64,000 nt of DNA from Burkholderiales bacterium (GCA_014860355.1 JACZJV010000105.1:1-64000), one strand, 5' to 3'. Shown: positions 29,102 to 37,178, counted from the first letter of the stretch. Notes: generated by a model from the letters alone, not told the origin. Made by a program: numbers and translations.

Positions 29102-29458
29102 CTAGACCGTCTTGCCGCGAAACACGACCATGGCCGCGCCCTGGGTCTGCTTCAGCTTGTCATACGCGACGAGGCGCACGTGGTTGTCCGGATTGGCCTT
29201 GTGACAGGCCGCGGCCTCCGCCAGGACGCGGTCGACGTCGGTCTCGCCGAACAGCGGCAGCTTCCACATGTACCAGTAGTCGTCCATCAGGTGCGAGGGC
29301 TCGGTGTGCTCCAGCGCCGGGGTCCAGCCGCGCCCGACGATGAATTCGACCTGCTTGCGGATGCGTTCCGGCGTCATCGCCGGCAGATAGGAAAAGGTGC
29401 CGAATTTGCGGCTGGACGGATCCGACAGCCGCGATTTGTAGTCCCGCATTTCACTCAT
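29102..29458 (-). CDS. cbbS: Ribulose bisphosphate carboxylase small subunit (form I)
   Basis: Small subunit of L8S8 RuBisCO, 118 residues. Typical elements: [48 protein letters not shown] and the C-terminal [15 protein letters not shown]. It follows cbbL by 31 bp. The short betaA-betaB loop and the 118-residue length fit the proteobacterial green-type (form IA) small subunit. Confidence 0.97.
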   Translation of the reverse strand: MSEMRDYKSRLSDPSSRKFGTFSYLPAMTPERIRKQVEFIVGRGWTPALEHTEPSHLMDDYWYMWKLPLFGETDVDRVLAEAAACHKANPDNHVRLVAYDKLKQTQGAAMVVFRGKTV

Positions 29459-29489
29459 GTGCTTGCTCCCAGGAATATGCCGGCGCGGC

Positions 29490-30917
29490 TCAGGCGTGCA
29501 TCGTGTCGAGCTTGTCGACGGTGTCGAATTCGAACTTGATTTCCTTCCAGGTTTCCATCGCAGCCTTGAGCTCCGGGCTGTTCCTGGCCGCCGCGAGCAG
29601 TATCTCCTTGCCTTCCTTTTCCACCTGGCGGCCCTGGTTGCGCGCTTCCACGCAGGCCTCCAGCGCAACACGGTTGGCGCAGGCGCCCGCAGCATTGCCC
29701 CAGGGATGTCCGAGGGTGCCGCCGCCGAACTGCATCACCGAATCATCGCCGAAAATGGCCACCAGCGCTGGAATATGCCAGACGTGGATGCCGCCGGAGG
29801 CCACCGGAAACAGGCCCGGCATGAAGCCGAAGTCCTGATCGAAAAAGAGTCCGCGGGCGCGGTTCTCGGGTATGAATTTCTCGCGCATCAGGTCGATCCA
29901 GCCCAGCGTCGCCTCGCGGTCGCCCTCGAGCTTGCCCACCACGGTGCCCGAATGCAGGTGGTCGCCGCCGGATAGCCGCAGGCATTTCGCCAGCACGCGG
30001 AAGTGGATGCCATGGTGGCGGTCGCGGTCGAGCACCGCGTGCAGCGCGCGGTGCACGTGCAGCAGCACGCCGTTGTTGCGGCACCAGTTGGCGAGCCCGG
30101 TATGCGCGCAGAATCCGCCGGTGAGGAAGTCGTGCATGATGATCGGCATGGCGAGCGACTTGGCGTGCTCGGCGCGCTTGTACATCTCCTCCGGCGTGGG
30201 CGCCGTGACATTCAGGTAGTGGCCCTTGCGCTCGCCGGTCTCGGCCTCGGCTTTTTTCACGGCCTCGGCGACGAAATCGAAGCGCTGGCGCCAGCGCATG
30301 AACGGCTGCGAGTTGACGTTCTCGTCGTCCTTGGTGAAGTCCAGGCCCCCGCGCAGGCATTCATACACGGCGCGGCCGTAGTTTTTCGCCGACAGGCCCA
30401 GCTTGGGCTTGATGGTGCAGCCCAGCAGCGGCCGGCCGTATTTGTTCATGATGTCGCGCTCGACCGCGATGCCGTGCGGCGGGCCGCCGCAGGTCATGAC
30501 GTAGGCGAGCGGAAAGCGCACATCCTCCAGCCGCAGCGCGCGGATCGCCTTGAAACCGAACACGTTTCCGGCCAGCGAAGTGAGCACGTTGACCACCGAA
30601 CCCTCCTCGAACAGGTCGATGGGGTAGGCAATGAAAGCGTAAAAGCAGCTCGGGTCGCCGGGCACGTCCTCGATGCGGTAGGCGCGGCCCTTGTAGTGTT
30701 CGAGATCGGTCAGCAGATCGGTCCACACCGTGGTCCAGGTGCCGGTGGAGGACTCCGCCGCCACCGCCGCGGCGGCCTCCTCGCGCGGCACGCCTTCCTG
30801 CGGCGTGATCTTGAAACAGGCCAGCAGGTCGGTGTCCTTCAGTGGATAGTCCGGTTCCCAGTAGGTATGCCGGTAGTCTTTCACGCCGGCGCTGTAGGTA
30901 CTGCCAGTCTTGCGCAT
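29490..30917 (-). CDS. cbbL: Ribulose bisphosphate carboxylase large subunit (form IA)
   Basis: Catalytic subunit that fixes CO2 onto ribulose 1,5-bisphosphate. 475 residues, intact. Key sites: [18 protein letters not shown] (catalytic lysines), [15 protein letters not shown] (carbamylated Lys plus the metal Asp and Glu), [10 protein letters not shown] (catalytic His), and the loop 6 Lys in [11 protein letters not shown]. The GNVFGF and VNVLTSL context and strong similarity to betaproteobacterial and Thiobacillus-type sequences indicate form IA. A strong ribosome-binding site (GGAGG) precedes the ATG. First gene of the operon, divergent from cbbR. No cbbQ/cbbO activase or carboxysome genes follow. 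Confidence 0.98.
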   Translation of the reverse strand: MRKTGSTYSAGVKDYRHTYWEPDYPLKDTDLLACFKITPQEGVPREEAAAAVAAESSTGTWTTVWTDLLTDLEHYKGRAYRIEDVPGDPSCFYAFIAYPIDLFEEGSVVNVLTSLAGNVFGFKAIRALRLEDVRFPLAYVMTCGGPPHGIAVERDIMNKYGRPLLGCTIKPKLGLSAKNYGRAVYECLRGGLDFTKDDENVNSQPFMRWRQRFDFVAEAVKKAEAETGERKGHYLNVTAPTPEEMYKRAEHAKSLAMPIIMHDFLTGGFCAHTGLANWCRNNGVLLHVHRALHAVLDRDRHHGIHFRVLAKCLRLSGGDHLHSGTVVGKLEGDREATLGWIDLMREKFIPENRARGLFFDQDFGFMPGLFPVASGGIHVWHIPALVAIFGDDSVMQFGGGTLGHPWGNAAGACANRVALEACVEARNQGRQVEKEGKEILLAAARNSPELKAAMETWKEIKFEFDTVDKLDTMHA

Positions 30918-30977
30918 CTTTGCCTCCGCTCTGTGTCTGTATCAATCCGAGGGGTAGGCTCCCCTTCGGGCGTCCGT

Positions 30978-31015
30978 TGATCGTCCCGCAGCATCATGAC
31001 TTTAGCTGCGGATCA
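30978..31015 (-). promoter_or_regulatory. Imperfect inverted repeat in the cbbL leader
   Basis: TGATC...CCGCAGC pairs with GCTGCGGATCA across a 12-base loop, 60-100 bp upstream of cbbL. It could be a leader stem-loop or a binding element; no T-run follows, so it is not called a terminator. Confidence 0.35.
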
Positions 31016-31079
31016 CCGGTAGTTGTTGATTTGCCGCACAGCGTAGCCGCGCAAATACATAAATCATAGTCACATCTTC

Positions 31080-31094
31080 TTATTTGTATGATAA
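31080..31094. promoter_or_regulatory. Candidate CbbR operator (TTAT-N7-ATAA)
   Basis: A 15-bp interrupted palindrome in the 210-bp region between cbbL and cbbR. CbbR, a LysR-type regulator, binds AT-rich TNA-N7-TNA type half-sites in such divergent promoters. The surrounding sequence is strikingly AT-rich for this genome. Confidence 0.6.
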
Positions 31095-31115
31095 GTTAAT
31101 ACTGATGCATTTAAC
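31095..31115. promoter_or_regulatory. Candidate LysR-type operator (GTTAA-N11-TTAAC)
   Basis: A perfect 5-bp inverted repeat with an 11-base spacer, ending 12 bp before the cbbR ATG. It has the length and spacing of LysR T-N11-A boxes. Its position suggests autorepression of cbbR together with activation of cbbL. Confidence 0.6.
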
Positions 31116-31127
31116 AGGCCGGGGGTC

Positions 31128-32042
31128 ATGACGCTGAGGCACGCCACGCTGCGCCAGTTGCAGGTATTCGAGGCGGTCGCGCGCAAGCTGTCGTTCTCGC
31201 GCGCGGCGGCGGAACTGCACCTCACCCAGCCAGCCGTATCGATGCAGGTGAAGCTGATGGAAGAGCACGCCGGACTGCCCCTGTTCGAGCGCCTGGGCAA
31301 AAAGATCTTCCTGACCGAAGCGGGGGCCGAGCTGCATCAGCACAGCCGCGTCATCGCCCAGCAACTGCGCGACGCCGACGAAGCGCTTGCCGCGCGCAGG
31401 GGCCTGTCGCAGGGACGGCTGCTGATCACCATGGTGAGCACCGCGAAATACTTCGTGCCGCCGCTGCTGGCGCGCTTCCTCGGACAGCACCCCGGCGTCA
31501 CGGTAAAGCTTTCCGCGAACAACCGCGAGGTCGTGCTGAAGCAGCTCGCCGACAACGAAGTCGACCTTGCCATCATGGGGCGCACGCCCGAGGGCATGGA
31601 CGCCGTGGCCGAACCCTTCGCGCGCCACCCGCACGTCATCATCGCCGCTCCCGCGAATCCGCTCGCGAAAAAGCGCCGCATTCCGCTCGCGCGCCTCGCC
31701 CAGGAGACGTTCCTGATACGCGAGCCCGGCTCGGGCACGCGCGCTCTGCTCGAGCGCCTGTTCGCCGAGCACCGCCTGCCGCTCAACGTCAGCATGGAAA
31801 TGGCCAGCAACGAAACCATCAAGCAGGCGGTGCAGGCGGGCATGGGCGTCAGCCTGCTGTCGCTGCACACCATAGAACTCGAGCTGAAGACGCGGCGCCT
31901 GGTCGTGCTCGACGTGCAGGGCCTGCCCATCGTACGCGACTGGCATGTGGTGCATCTGGCCGCCAAGCGCCTGTCTCCGGTGGCGCAGGCGTTCCGGGAG
32001 TTTCTGCTGTCCACCGCGGGCAAGCTCGTCCCGGAAAAGTGA
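31128..32042 (+). CDS. cbbR: LysR-type transcriptional regulator CbbR
   Basis: Activator of the divergent Calvin operon, expected to sense metabolites such as NADPH or RuBP. 304 residues: an N-terminal winged helix-turn-helix (LRQLQVFEAVARKLSFSRAAAELHLTQPAVSMQVK region, about 5-40) and a LysR substrate-binding domain with LPLFERLGKKIFLTEAG and QAGMGVSLLSLHTIELE. Divergent placement from cbbL with two palindromic operators between is the classic arrangement. Confidence 0.95.
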   Translation: MTLRHATLRQLQVFEAVARKLSFSRAAAELHLTQPAVSMQVKLMEEHAGLPLFERLGKKIFLTEAGAELHQHSRVIAQQLRDADEALAARRGLSQGRLLITMVSTAKYFVPPLLARFLGQHPGVTVKLSANNREVVLKQLADNEVDLAIMGRTPEGMDAVAEPFARHPHVIIAAPANPLAKKRRIPLARLAQETFLIREPGSGTRALLERLFAEHRLPLNVSMEMASNETIKQAVQAGMGVSLLSLHTIELELKTRRLVVLDVQGLPIVRDWHVVHLAAKRLSPVAQAFREFLLSTAGKLVPEK

Positions 32043-32100
32043 AACAGCCGACGCTAGCCACTATAATGGCGCGTTGCAGCGAAACTAGAGGAGATAAAAA

Positions 32101-32970
32101 ATGGCAAAAGTCGCATTCCTCGGCCTCGGCGTCATGGGATTTCCGATGGCCGGCTATCTGGCCAAGAACGGCCACGAGGTCACAGTCTACAACCGCACGC
32201 GCGCCAAGGCGGACGCCTGGGTGGCCAAGTACGGCGGCAAGGCGGCCGACACCCCCAAAGCTGCCGCCCAGGGTGCGTCCATCGTGTTTTCCTGCGTGGG
32301 CGACGATCCCGACCTGCGCGCGGTGACGGTGGGCGCAAATGGCGCGTTCGAGAGCATGGCTAAAGACAGCATTTATGTCGACCACACCACCGCGTCGGCC
32401 AATATCGCGCGCGAACTGTACGCTGAGGCGGCCAAAAAAGGGATCCACTTCATCGATGCGCCGGTGTCCGGCGGGCAGGCGGGCGCGGAGAACGGCGCGC
32501 TCACCGTCATGTGCGGCGGTGCAGCCGCGCCATTTGAAACAGCCAAACCGGTCATCGCCCATTTCGCCAAGGCGGTGACGCTGCTCGGACCCTCGGGCGC
32601 GGGGCAGCTGACCAAGATGGTCAACCAGATCTGCATCGCCGGCCTGGTCCAGGGCCTGTCCGAGGGCATCAATTTCGCCCTCAAGGCGGGGCTGGATGCG
32701 AAGCAGGTGCTGGATGTGATCGGCAAGGGCGCGGCCCAGTCCTGGCAGATGGACAACCGCGGCAAGACCATGGTCGAGGACAAGTTCGATTTCGGCTTTG
32801 CCGTGGACTGGATGCGCAAGGACCTGCGTATCGCGCTGGAAGAATCGAACAAGAACGGCGCGCCGCTGCCGGTCACCGAAATCGTCAACGGCTATTACGG
32901 CGAAATTCAGAAAATGGGCGGCGGGCGCTGGGACACCTCCAGCCTGATCCGGCGCCTCAGAAAAGCATAG
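32101..32970 (+). CDS. NAD(P)-dependent beta-hydroxyacid dehydrogenase (3-hydroxyisobutyrate dehydrogenase family)
   Basis: Family oxidises 3-hydroxyisobutyrate, tartronate semialdehyde/glycerate or related acids. 289 residues: Rossmann GLGVMGFPMAGYL at about 8-20, substrate motif DAPVSGGQAGAENG, and catalytic Lys in GQLTKMVNQICIAG. A purine-rich ribosome-binding site (GAGGAG) lies 8 bp upstream. Close to the Calvin operon, so a glyoxylate/tartronate-semialdehyde reductase role in photorespiratory-type salvage is possible but only inferred. Confidence 0.87.
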   Translation: MAKVAFLGLGVMGFPMAGYLAKNGHEVTVYNRTRAKADAWVAKYGGKAADTPKAAAQGASIVFSCVGDDPDLRAVTVGANGAFESMAKDSIYVDHTTASANIARELYAEAAKKGIHFIDAPVSGGQAGAENGALTVMCGGAAAPFETAKPVIAHFAKAVTLLGPSGAGQLTKMVNQICIAGLVQGLSEGINFALKAGLDAKQVLDVIGKGAAQSWQMDNRGKTMVEDKFDFGFAVDWMRKDLRIALEESNKNGAPLPVTEIVNGYYGEIQKMGGGRWDTSSLIRRLRKA

Positions 32971-33004
32971 GCTCGGTGCCGATCGAGGGCCGGAGCACAC
33001 CGCG

Positions 33005-33847
33005 ATGATGCCATTCAGCGCGCCCGAGGCCTATGTCGGCGGCGCGCTCGATGCAGGCGAGCCCGGCGACGACAGCCTGTGCTTCGTGTTCCAGCAAACC
33101 TCGCTGCTCGTTGCCGAAGGATCGAAAACTGCGCAGCTGCCCGGGCACGGGGAGCTTGCCGGCCTCGGCGCGGCGCCCTTGCGGCGCCTGTATCTGGGTA
33201 CCCTGGGCGGGCGCGGCTGCTACGCCTTCGAATATGGCGCCGATACGCAACCGCCAGCGGACCTGCTGTGGCAGGGACTGCGCGCGCTCTACGGCAGGTT
33301 GGACGACGACCTGTTCGCGCTGGCGGGACGCGCGCTGCAGTACATCGACTGGGACCGCACCCATCTATACTGCGGGCGATGCGGCACGCCCACGCGGCAT
33401 CGAGCCCATGAGCGCGCGCGCGAATGCCCCGAATGCGCACAGATCGTCTATCCGCGCATCGCACCCGCGGTGATGTGCCTGATCAGGCGCGGGCGCGAAA
33501 TTCTGCTCGCACGCTCGCCGCGCTTTGCGCCCGCCATGTACAGCGCCCTCGCCGGCTTCGTCGAACCGGGCGAGTCCCTGGAGCAATGTCTCGCGCGCGA
33601 GGTGCTGGAGGAGACCGGGGTGCGCGTCGCCAATGTGCGCTATTTCGCCAGCCAGCCCTGGCCGTTTCCGCATTCGCTCATGATCGCCTTCGTCGCGGAC
33701 TACGCCGGCGGCGAAATCTCCCCTGCTCCGGACGAAATCGAGGACGCGCAGTGGTTCGACATCGATGCGCTGCCCAGACTCCCGAACCGGATTTCGATCG
33801 CGCGCCGGCTGATCGACGGCGTCGTGGCGCAGATGCGCGCGTCTTGA
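33005..33847 (+). CDS. nudC: NAD(+) diphosphatase / RNA decapping Nudix hydrolase NudC
   Basis: Hydrolyses NAD(H) to NMN(H) and AMP and can remove NAD caps from RNA. 280 residues: a variable N-terminal domain, a zinc ribbon (CGRCGTPT ... CPECAQIVYPR) at about 122-145, then the Nudix box GFVEPGESLEQCLAREVLEETGV with the REVLEE core, and the NudC-specific SQPWPFPHSLM just downstream. All four zinc cysteines are present. Starts 34 bp after the dehydrogenase, so probably co-transcribed. Confidence 0.95.
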   Translation: MMPFSAPEAYVGGALDAGEPGDDSLCFVFQQTSLLVAEGSKTAQLPGHGELAGLGAAPLRRLYLGTLGGRGCYAFEYGADTQPPADLLWQGLRALYGRLDDDLFALAGRALQYIDWDRTHLYCGRCGTPTRHRAHERARECPECAQIVYPRIAPAVMCLIRRGREILLARSPRFAPAMYSALAGFVEPGESLEQCLAREVLEETGVRVANVRYFASQPWPFPHSLMIAFVADYAGGEISPAPDEIEDAQWFDIDALPRLPNRISIARRLIDGVVAQMRAS

Positions 33848-33905
33848 TTATCGCCCTGCGCCGCCAGCAACAAAGGGCCGGGCCGGGCGGCGCGGGCGCA
33901 GACGG

Positions 33906-34232
33906 CTAGGGATGCGGCCCCCAGGGTGCCGCAAGCATGAGTTGTACGTTTTGCGTCTTCACCAGCGGCCGCAGCTGCTTTGCGAAAGCCATGAATTCCG
34001 CGTTTTCGAACAGGCGCTTCCAGAACGCCCGGCGCGCGTCATCGCTGTCGAAACGCCAGAGGTGTACGAGTTGATGCAGATCGCCGGTGTCGCTGATGAA
34101 ATAGCCGATCAGATTCCCGCCAAATCCCCCCGCTTCCAGAGCCGGCCATCCCTGTGAGGTGTAGAGGCGGATCACTTCGGACATCTGTCCTACGGTGACC
34201 GAATAGGTTCGCTTTTCATAGATCGTCGTCAT
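33906..34232 (-). CDS. NIPSNAP-family protein
   Basis: A 108-residue ferredoxin-like (dimeric alpha/beta barrel) protein: EKRTYSVTVGQMSEVIRLY, GYFISDTGDLHQLVHLWRFDS and RRAFWKRLF are typical NIPSNAP features. Biochemical role unknown; such proteins often sit beside catabolic genes. Convergent with nudC. It is the last gene before the lower-GC accessory segment. Confidence 0.85.
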   Translation of the reverse strand: MTTIYEKRTYSVTVGQMSEVIRLYTSQGWPALEAGGFGGNLIGYFISDTGDLHQLVHLWRFDSDDARRAFWKRLFENAEFMAFAKQLRPLVKTQNVQLMLAAPWGPHP

Positions 34233-34728
34233 TTCCCTGTCCTTTCGTGCTTGCGCCTATCGTATCGGGGGAAGGGCAGACCGCCGCCGGCAAGAATTGG
34301 ATTGCACGTATCGGTGGCAGCGCAGGCCCCATTCAGCAATCCGGGACTTGCTGCGGTGGATTTGATGCCGTATCAACGTCCCGGTACGGCAGCGGCGCGC
34401 TGACCTGGGCGCCCTGCCGCTTTATCCATCGCCCTCGGCTGCGACCCGATGTTGGACCGCTGGCACATGCTTGCCAATCTACGCGACGGTACTCATACAT
34501 CGCCGGCTAGCGCTTGAGCATATCGTTAGTCATCACTCTCCACTTCCTCCACCGCTCCGGGTTGAATACTACGACTGTTGCGGTGGAATTGGCAAAGGAC
34601 TGTTTCAGCTTGCATTGCCTGACTGGCGCCTGAGCGCTTCGTCGCTTATGATAACGAATCACCCGCGCTGGACCACAGGCGTGGTGCCTCGTGTACAAAT
34701 GCGACCGAATGGAGCGAAAGGACTGCAT
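34233..34728. other. Gene-poor stretch at the left edge of the accessory island
   Basis: About 500 bp without a convincing gene, visibly less GC-biased than its left neighbours. A short minus-strand reading frame ending at 34507 finishes VVVFNPERWRKW...MTNDMLKR and could be a gene remnant, but there is no recognisable domain. A GTTAGTC (34525 region) resembles an integron core half-site, but I find no partner for it. Confidence 0.4.
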
Positions 34729-35109
34729 ATGTTAGCCAATGCCCCCGTTACGACCATGCTCCCCGTAATCGACATGGAGCGAGCGAGAGCGTTCTACGAA
34801 CGATGCCTGGGATTGACGCCCAGCGGCTTGCGGCCCGACGGCAAGTTCATCTATCGGGTTGGTGGTAGTACGCTCGCGCTCTTCCCGAAGCCGGAGGGTA
34901 CAAGAGCCGAGCATACGGCGATCAGCTTCCAAGTCGCAGACATCGCCGCAAGCGTCGCCGAACTGAAGATGGCGGGCGTGGTATTCGAGAACTACGACCT
35001 TCCAGGATTCAAGACGGTGGATCACGTTTGCGTTCTCGGCGCGGAGAAGGCAGCTTGGTTCAAAGACACAGAAGGCAACTACCTCTGTATTCATGAGGAT
35101 CTCGCGTAG
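34729..35109 (+). CDS. VOC-superfamily (glyoxalase/bleomycin-resistance fold) protein
   Basis: 126-residue vicinal-oxygen-chelate protein: TTMLPVIDMERARAFYERCLGL opens the first beta-alpha-beta-beta-beta unit, HTAISFQVADIAASVAEL the second, and KAAWFKDTEGNYLCIHED ends it. Potential metal ligands are the His in the second unit and the terminal Glu. The start MLANAPVTTM follows AAAGGAC; the frame is open upstream without homology. Base composition is less GC-rich than the core genes, and it borders the cassette-like cluster, so it may be acquired. Confidence 0.8.
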   Translation: MLANAPVTTMLPVIDMERARAFYERCLGLTPSGLRPDGKFIYRVGGSTLALFPKPEGTRAEHTAISFQVADIAASVAELKMAGVVFENYDLPGFKTVDHVCVLGAEKAAWFKDTEGNYLCIHEDLA

Positions 35110-35316
35110 AGCGGCACAGCGTTTCCGCGACACCTAAGGTGGGACATGACGGGCGTCCAAGAGGCCTGGCGTTTTGGAAGTCCGCTCGATGGACTGGTCA
35201 GAAATCGTATGCACCGGAAATGAGGACGACAGTTTCTATCGTAGCCCGTCACCGGCGCGGGAGACCACGCAAGTTACACGGGACGCGGCGGTTGCGGGCG
35301 TCCTGTGCACGAGCGG

Positions 35317-35323
35317 GTTAGGG
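35317..35323 (-). other. Candidate integron attC half-site (R''-like, CCCTAAC)
   Basis: The stop codon of the lipoprotein gene is embedded in GCCCCTAAC, as in many gene cassettes. A hairpin follows on the minus strand (GCACAGGACGC at about 35304-35294 with a matching arm GCGTCCCGTGT near 35284-35274). A clear distal GTTRRRY partner is not seen, so the site may be degenerate or truncated. Confidence 0.4.
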
Positions 35324-35965
35324 GCGCTCTTCGCGGCTCCGCTTTGTAGCAAGGGTCCGGACCTTTCGTTCATACGACTCCAGTTCTCGGAACGAGACGA
35401 TTCTTCTTGCGCGGTACCGGGCGTACTCGTATATGAACTCCTGCGCGCTCGCGTACGGCCCGGCTATGTGCCCGGGGCGCTTGGAGTCGGCAAAGAAGTA
35501 GTGTTGGCCGGCCTGCTTGAAAGTCACGACCCAGTGCCTGCGCAGTGTGTTGCCTCCGATATACACGGGGTCGAACTCGATCATCACGTACGCGGGCTTG
35601 GTCTCGGGATCCACGACGCGGAGCGTCTCTACGGCAAAGCGCGCGAGATCGACGCAAACCCCATTGGGTGTGGAGAAGAAATCCTCGGGGCTAATGATCG
35701 GCAGGCGCGCATTCATGGTGCGCTGGGTCTCTGACAACTGCATGGCGCGCGCCGCGTTGTACTGAAACTTGGCGCCAATCCAGGCGTTGACGTCGCCGGC
35801 GTTGCGCCAGAGCTTGAGCGCTTCGCCATACGACGATACCTCCTTAAACAAGTACCCCGGCGCACCGCGAACGTCGGGGGCGTCTGACCCCGGATCGTCT
35901 GCGCTCGGAACAAAGCTACAAGCCGCCAGTAAGGTGGCGATCAATGCGGCGATGATGATTCGCAC
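35318..35965 (-). CDS. Putative lipoprotein with transglutaminase-like Cys-His-Asp arrangement
   Basis: 215 residues from a GTG start (VRIIIAALIATLLAACSF): a lipoprotein signal with lipobox LLAAC and Cys at about 17-18, so an outer- or inner-membrane-anchored periplasmic protein. Further on, NGVCVDLARFAVETLR, RRHWVVTF and YFFADSKRPG supply Cys, His and Asp in the order used by transglutaminase-fold cysteine proteases. The activity is inference from this triad. The start lies 17 bp after one attC-like site and the stop lies inside the next core site, so it looks like a single gene cassette. An upstream open frame is ignored because it runs through the attC-like element. Confidence 0.7.
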   Translation of the reverse strand: MRIIIAALIATLLAACSFVPSADDPGSDAPDVRGAPGYLFKEVSSYGEALKLWRNAGDVNAWIGAKFQYNAARAMQLSETQRTMNARLPIISPEDFFSTPNGVCVDLARFAVETLRVVDPETKPAYVMIEFDPVYIGGNTLRRHWVVTFKQAGQHYFFADSKRPGHIAGPYASAQEFIYEYARYRARRIVSFRELESYERKVRTLATKRSREERP

Positions 35966-35981
35966 GGTGTCTCCTGAACGT

Positions 35982-36056
35982 AGCTGACGTTCGCGCTGAG
36001 CGGCGCTCGCAGAGCGCCTGCTCGAACGCAGAGCGCCTGCTCGAACAATGTTAGGC
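35982..36056 (-). other. Degenerate attC-like site with internal duplication
   Basis: Reads on the minus strand from GCCTAAC (36056-36050, a perfect RYYYAAC core holding the HAD stop codon) to GTCAGCT (35988-35982). Between them GAGCAGGCGCTC pairs with GAGCGCCGCTC. An exact 19-bp tandem duplication (36009-36027 and 36028-36046, unit starting GCAGAGCGCC) enlarges one arm. The distal core departs from the GTTRRRY consensus, so recombination competence is doubtful. Confidence 0.55.
36009..36046. repeat. Exact 19-bp tandem duplication
   Basis: Two adjacent identical units GCAGAGCGCCTGCTCGAAC inside the attC-like element between the HAD and lipoprotein genes. Confidence 0.9.
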
Positions 36057-36674
36057 GCCGGCACTTGAAGGAACGATCCCGTATTTTGCGAGAACACGCC
36101 TTGCCTCCTCGGGCCCTCTTGCCATATGAGCATGCATCCCCAGTTTCATCGCCGCATCGATGTTCTGCAAGCCGTCATCCAGAAACAGGACGTCCGACGG
36201 CGAGAGGCCCATTCCTTCGAGCGCGACCAGGAATGCCCCAGTGGCGGGTTTCAAACATCCAATCTGGTGTGACAGATACGTCTGGTCGAACCGGTCCACT
36301 AAACCCATTTCCCGGATCTTATCCCAATGCACTGCACTCGTATTGCTGAGCGCAGCCACGTGGTAGGTGTCCGGAATCTCGTCCAGCAGCTGCAGCGCGC
36401 CTGGCAAGAGCCCCGTCGGCCAGTTGCAGAAATCCTGCAGGAAGCACTCGGCGGTGACTGGCAATCCGAGGTCCGCTACGACGCCAGTTGCGAACGTTGC
36501 GGCATCTATCTTCCCGGTTTCGTGCGCCACGACCGACGGCGATGCGATCCACATTGCGTGGAGAGCCTCCTGCCGGGGCTCAACGCCGAGCAGCCTCGCC
36601 ATCGACGGCACCCCGTCGAGCGCTACAAGCACCCCGCCAATATCGAAGAGAATGCCCGCGATCTTGTGGCCCAT
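36051..36674 (-). CDS. HAD-superfamily hydrolase (HAD-IA)
   Basis: 207-residue haloacid-dehalogenase-like hydrolase starting MGHKIAGILFDIGGVL. Motif I is FDIGG, so the second Asp usual in phosphatases is replaced by Gly, as in YihX-like members; motif II LSNTS, the motif III Lys in CLKPATG and motif IV LFLDDGLQN are present. A phosphatase-like activity on a small metabolite is plausible; substrate unknown. The start is 12 bp after the attC-like core GTTAAGC and the stop TAA is inside the next core GCCTAAC, exactly the placement of a cassette gene. Confidence 0.85.
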   Translation of the reverse strand: MGHKIAGILFDIGGVLVALDGVPSMARLLGVEPRQEALHAMWIASPSVVAHETGKIDAATFATGVVADLGLPVTAECFLQDFCNWPTGLLPGALQLLDEIPDTYHVAALSNTSAVHWDKIREMGLVDRFDQTYLSHQIGCLKPATGAFLVALEGMGLSPSDVLFLDDGLQNIDAAMKLGMHAHMARGPEEARRVLAKYGIVPSSAGA

Positions 36675-36685
36675 GCTCTGAGTGC

Positions 36686-36772
36686 GCTTAACGTTGTGCT
36701 CTGCGGCGGGCTGCCGCGGTGTCAGGAAATGTTGCGCCACTTCCGGCCCGTCCGCAGCAGCTAAAGTTAGGG
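36686..36772 (-). other. attC-like recombination site (87 bp)
   Basis: On the minus strand it runs from CCCTAAC (36772-36766) to GTTAAGC (36692-36686, a perfect GTTRRRY). The two ends fold on each other: GCGCCCTAAC...TGCTGCGGACGGGC matches the reverse complement of the other end, GCGCTTAACG...TGCTCTGCGGCGGGC, with a few unpaired bases. That is the imperfect palindrome with extrahelical bases that integron integrases recognise. It lies between the aspartic protease and HAD genes. Confidence 0.75.
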
Positions 36773-36788
36773 CGCGACATCACCGGAC

Positions 36789-37178
36789 TTACTTAACGGT
36801 CGATGATGGAATATTGGGGCTTGCAGGATTGACTGTGACTGTGCGCATTGCAGGGGACACTACAAGGTCCATGTCTTCCATGGGCACGGCCCCCAAGAGA
36901 ACTTCGTCGCCAAGAACCAGTGCCCCCGTAAAGCACGCGCGGTCTCCGAAGCGCACTTCAACCGGGCCAACGTATGCACACAAGCGCTTTGATCCATCAG
37001 CTGTAGTCACTTCACGCTCGTAAAGCTGCTCGAGGCGAAGCTGGATGGCAATATGCTCAGGAACACACAGATGCAACGCCCCCGTATCAACCAACGCGTG
37101 CGTTTCAACCGGCCGCAGCTCAGGATGACGAGGATTCTTCAGAGTGATGTTTGTATGCACAAGGCCCATAAACTTCAT
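36789..37178 (-). CDS. Retropepsin-like clan AA aspartic protease
   Basis: 129 residues starting MKFMGLVHTNITLKNP. The aspartic protease half-site motif is ALVDTGALHLCVP (D-T-G-A), followed later by VLLGAVPMEDMDLVV, the hydrophobic-Gly motif of retroviral-type proteases; such single-domain enzymes act as dimers. The start is 36 bp after an attC-like core and the stop 17 bp before the next one. The frame is open upstream, but there it crosses the attC-like site and an unrelated transposase remnant, so that part is excluded. Biological target unknown. Confidence 0.8.
   Translation of the reverse strand: MKFMGLVHTNITLKNPRHPELRPVETHALVDTGALHLCVPEHIAIQLRLEQLYEREVTTADGSKRLCAYVGPVEVRFGDRACFTGALVLGDEVLLGAVPMEDMDLVVSPAMRTVTVNPASPNIPSSTVK

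Noticed and set aside
34507-34728. A 73-codon minus-strand frame opposite the VOC leader
   Set aside because: No recognisable domain and no ribosome-binding site; at most a gene remnant.
35130-35140. CACCTAAGGTG palindrome downstream of the VOC gene as an attC core or operator
   Set aside because: It is a short isolated palindrome without a partner core or regulator gene nearby.
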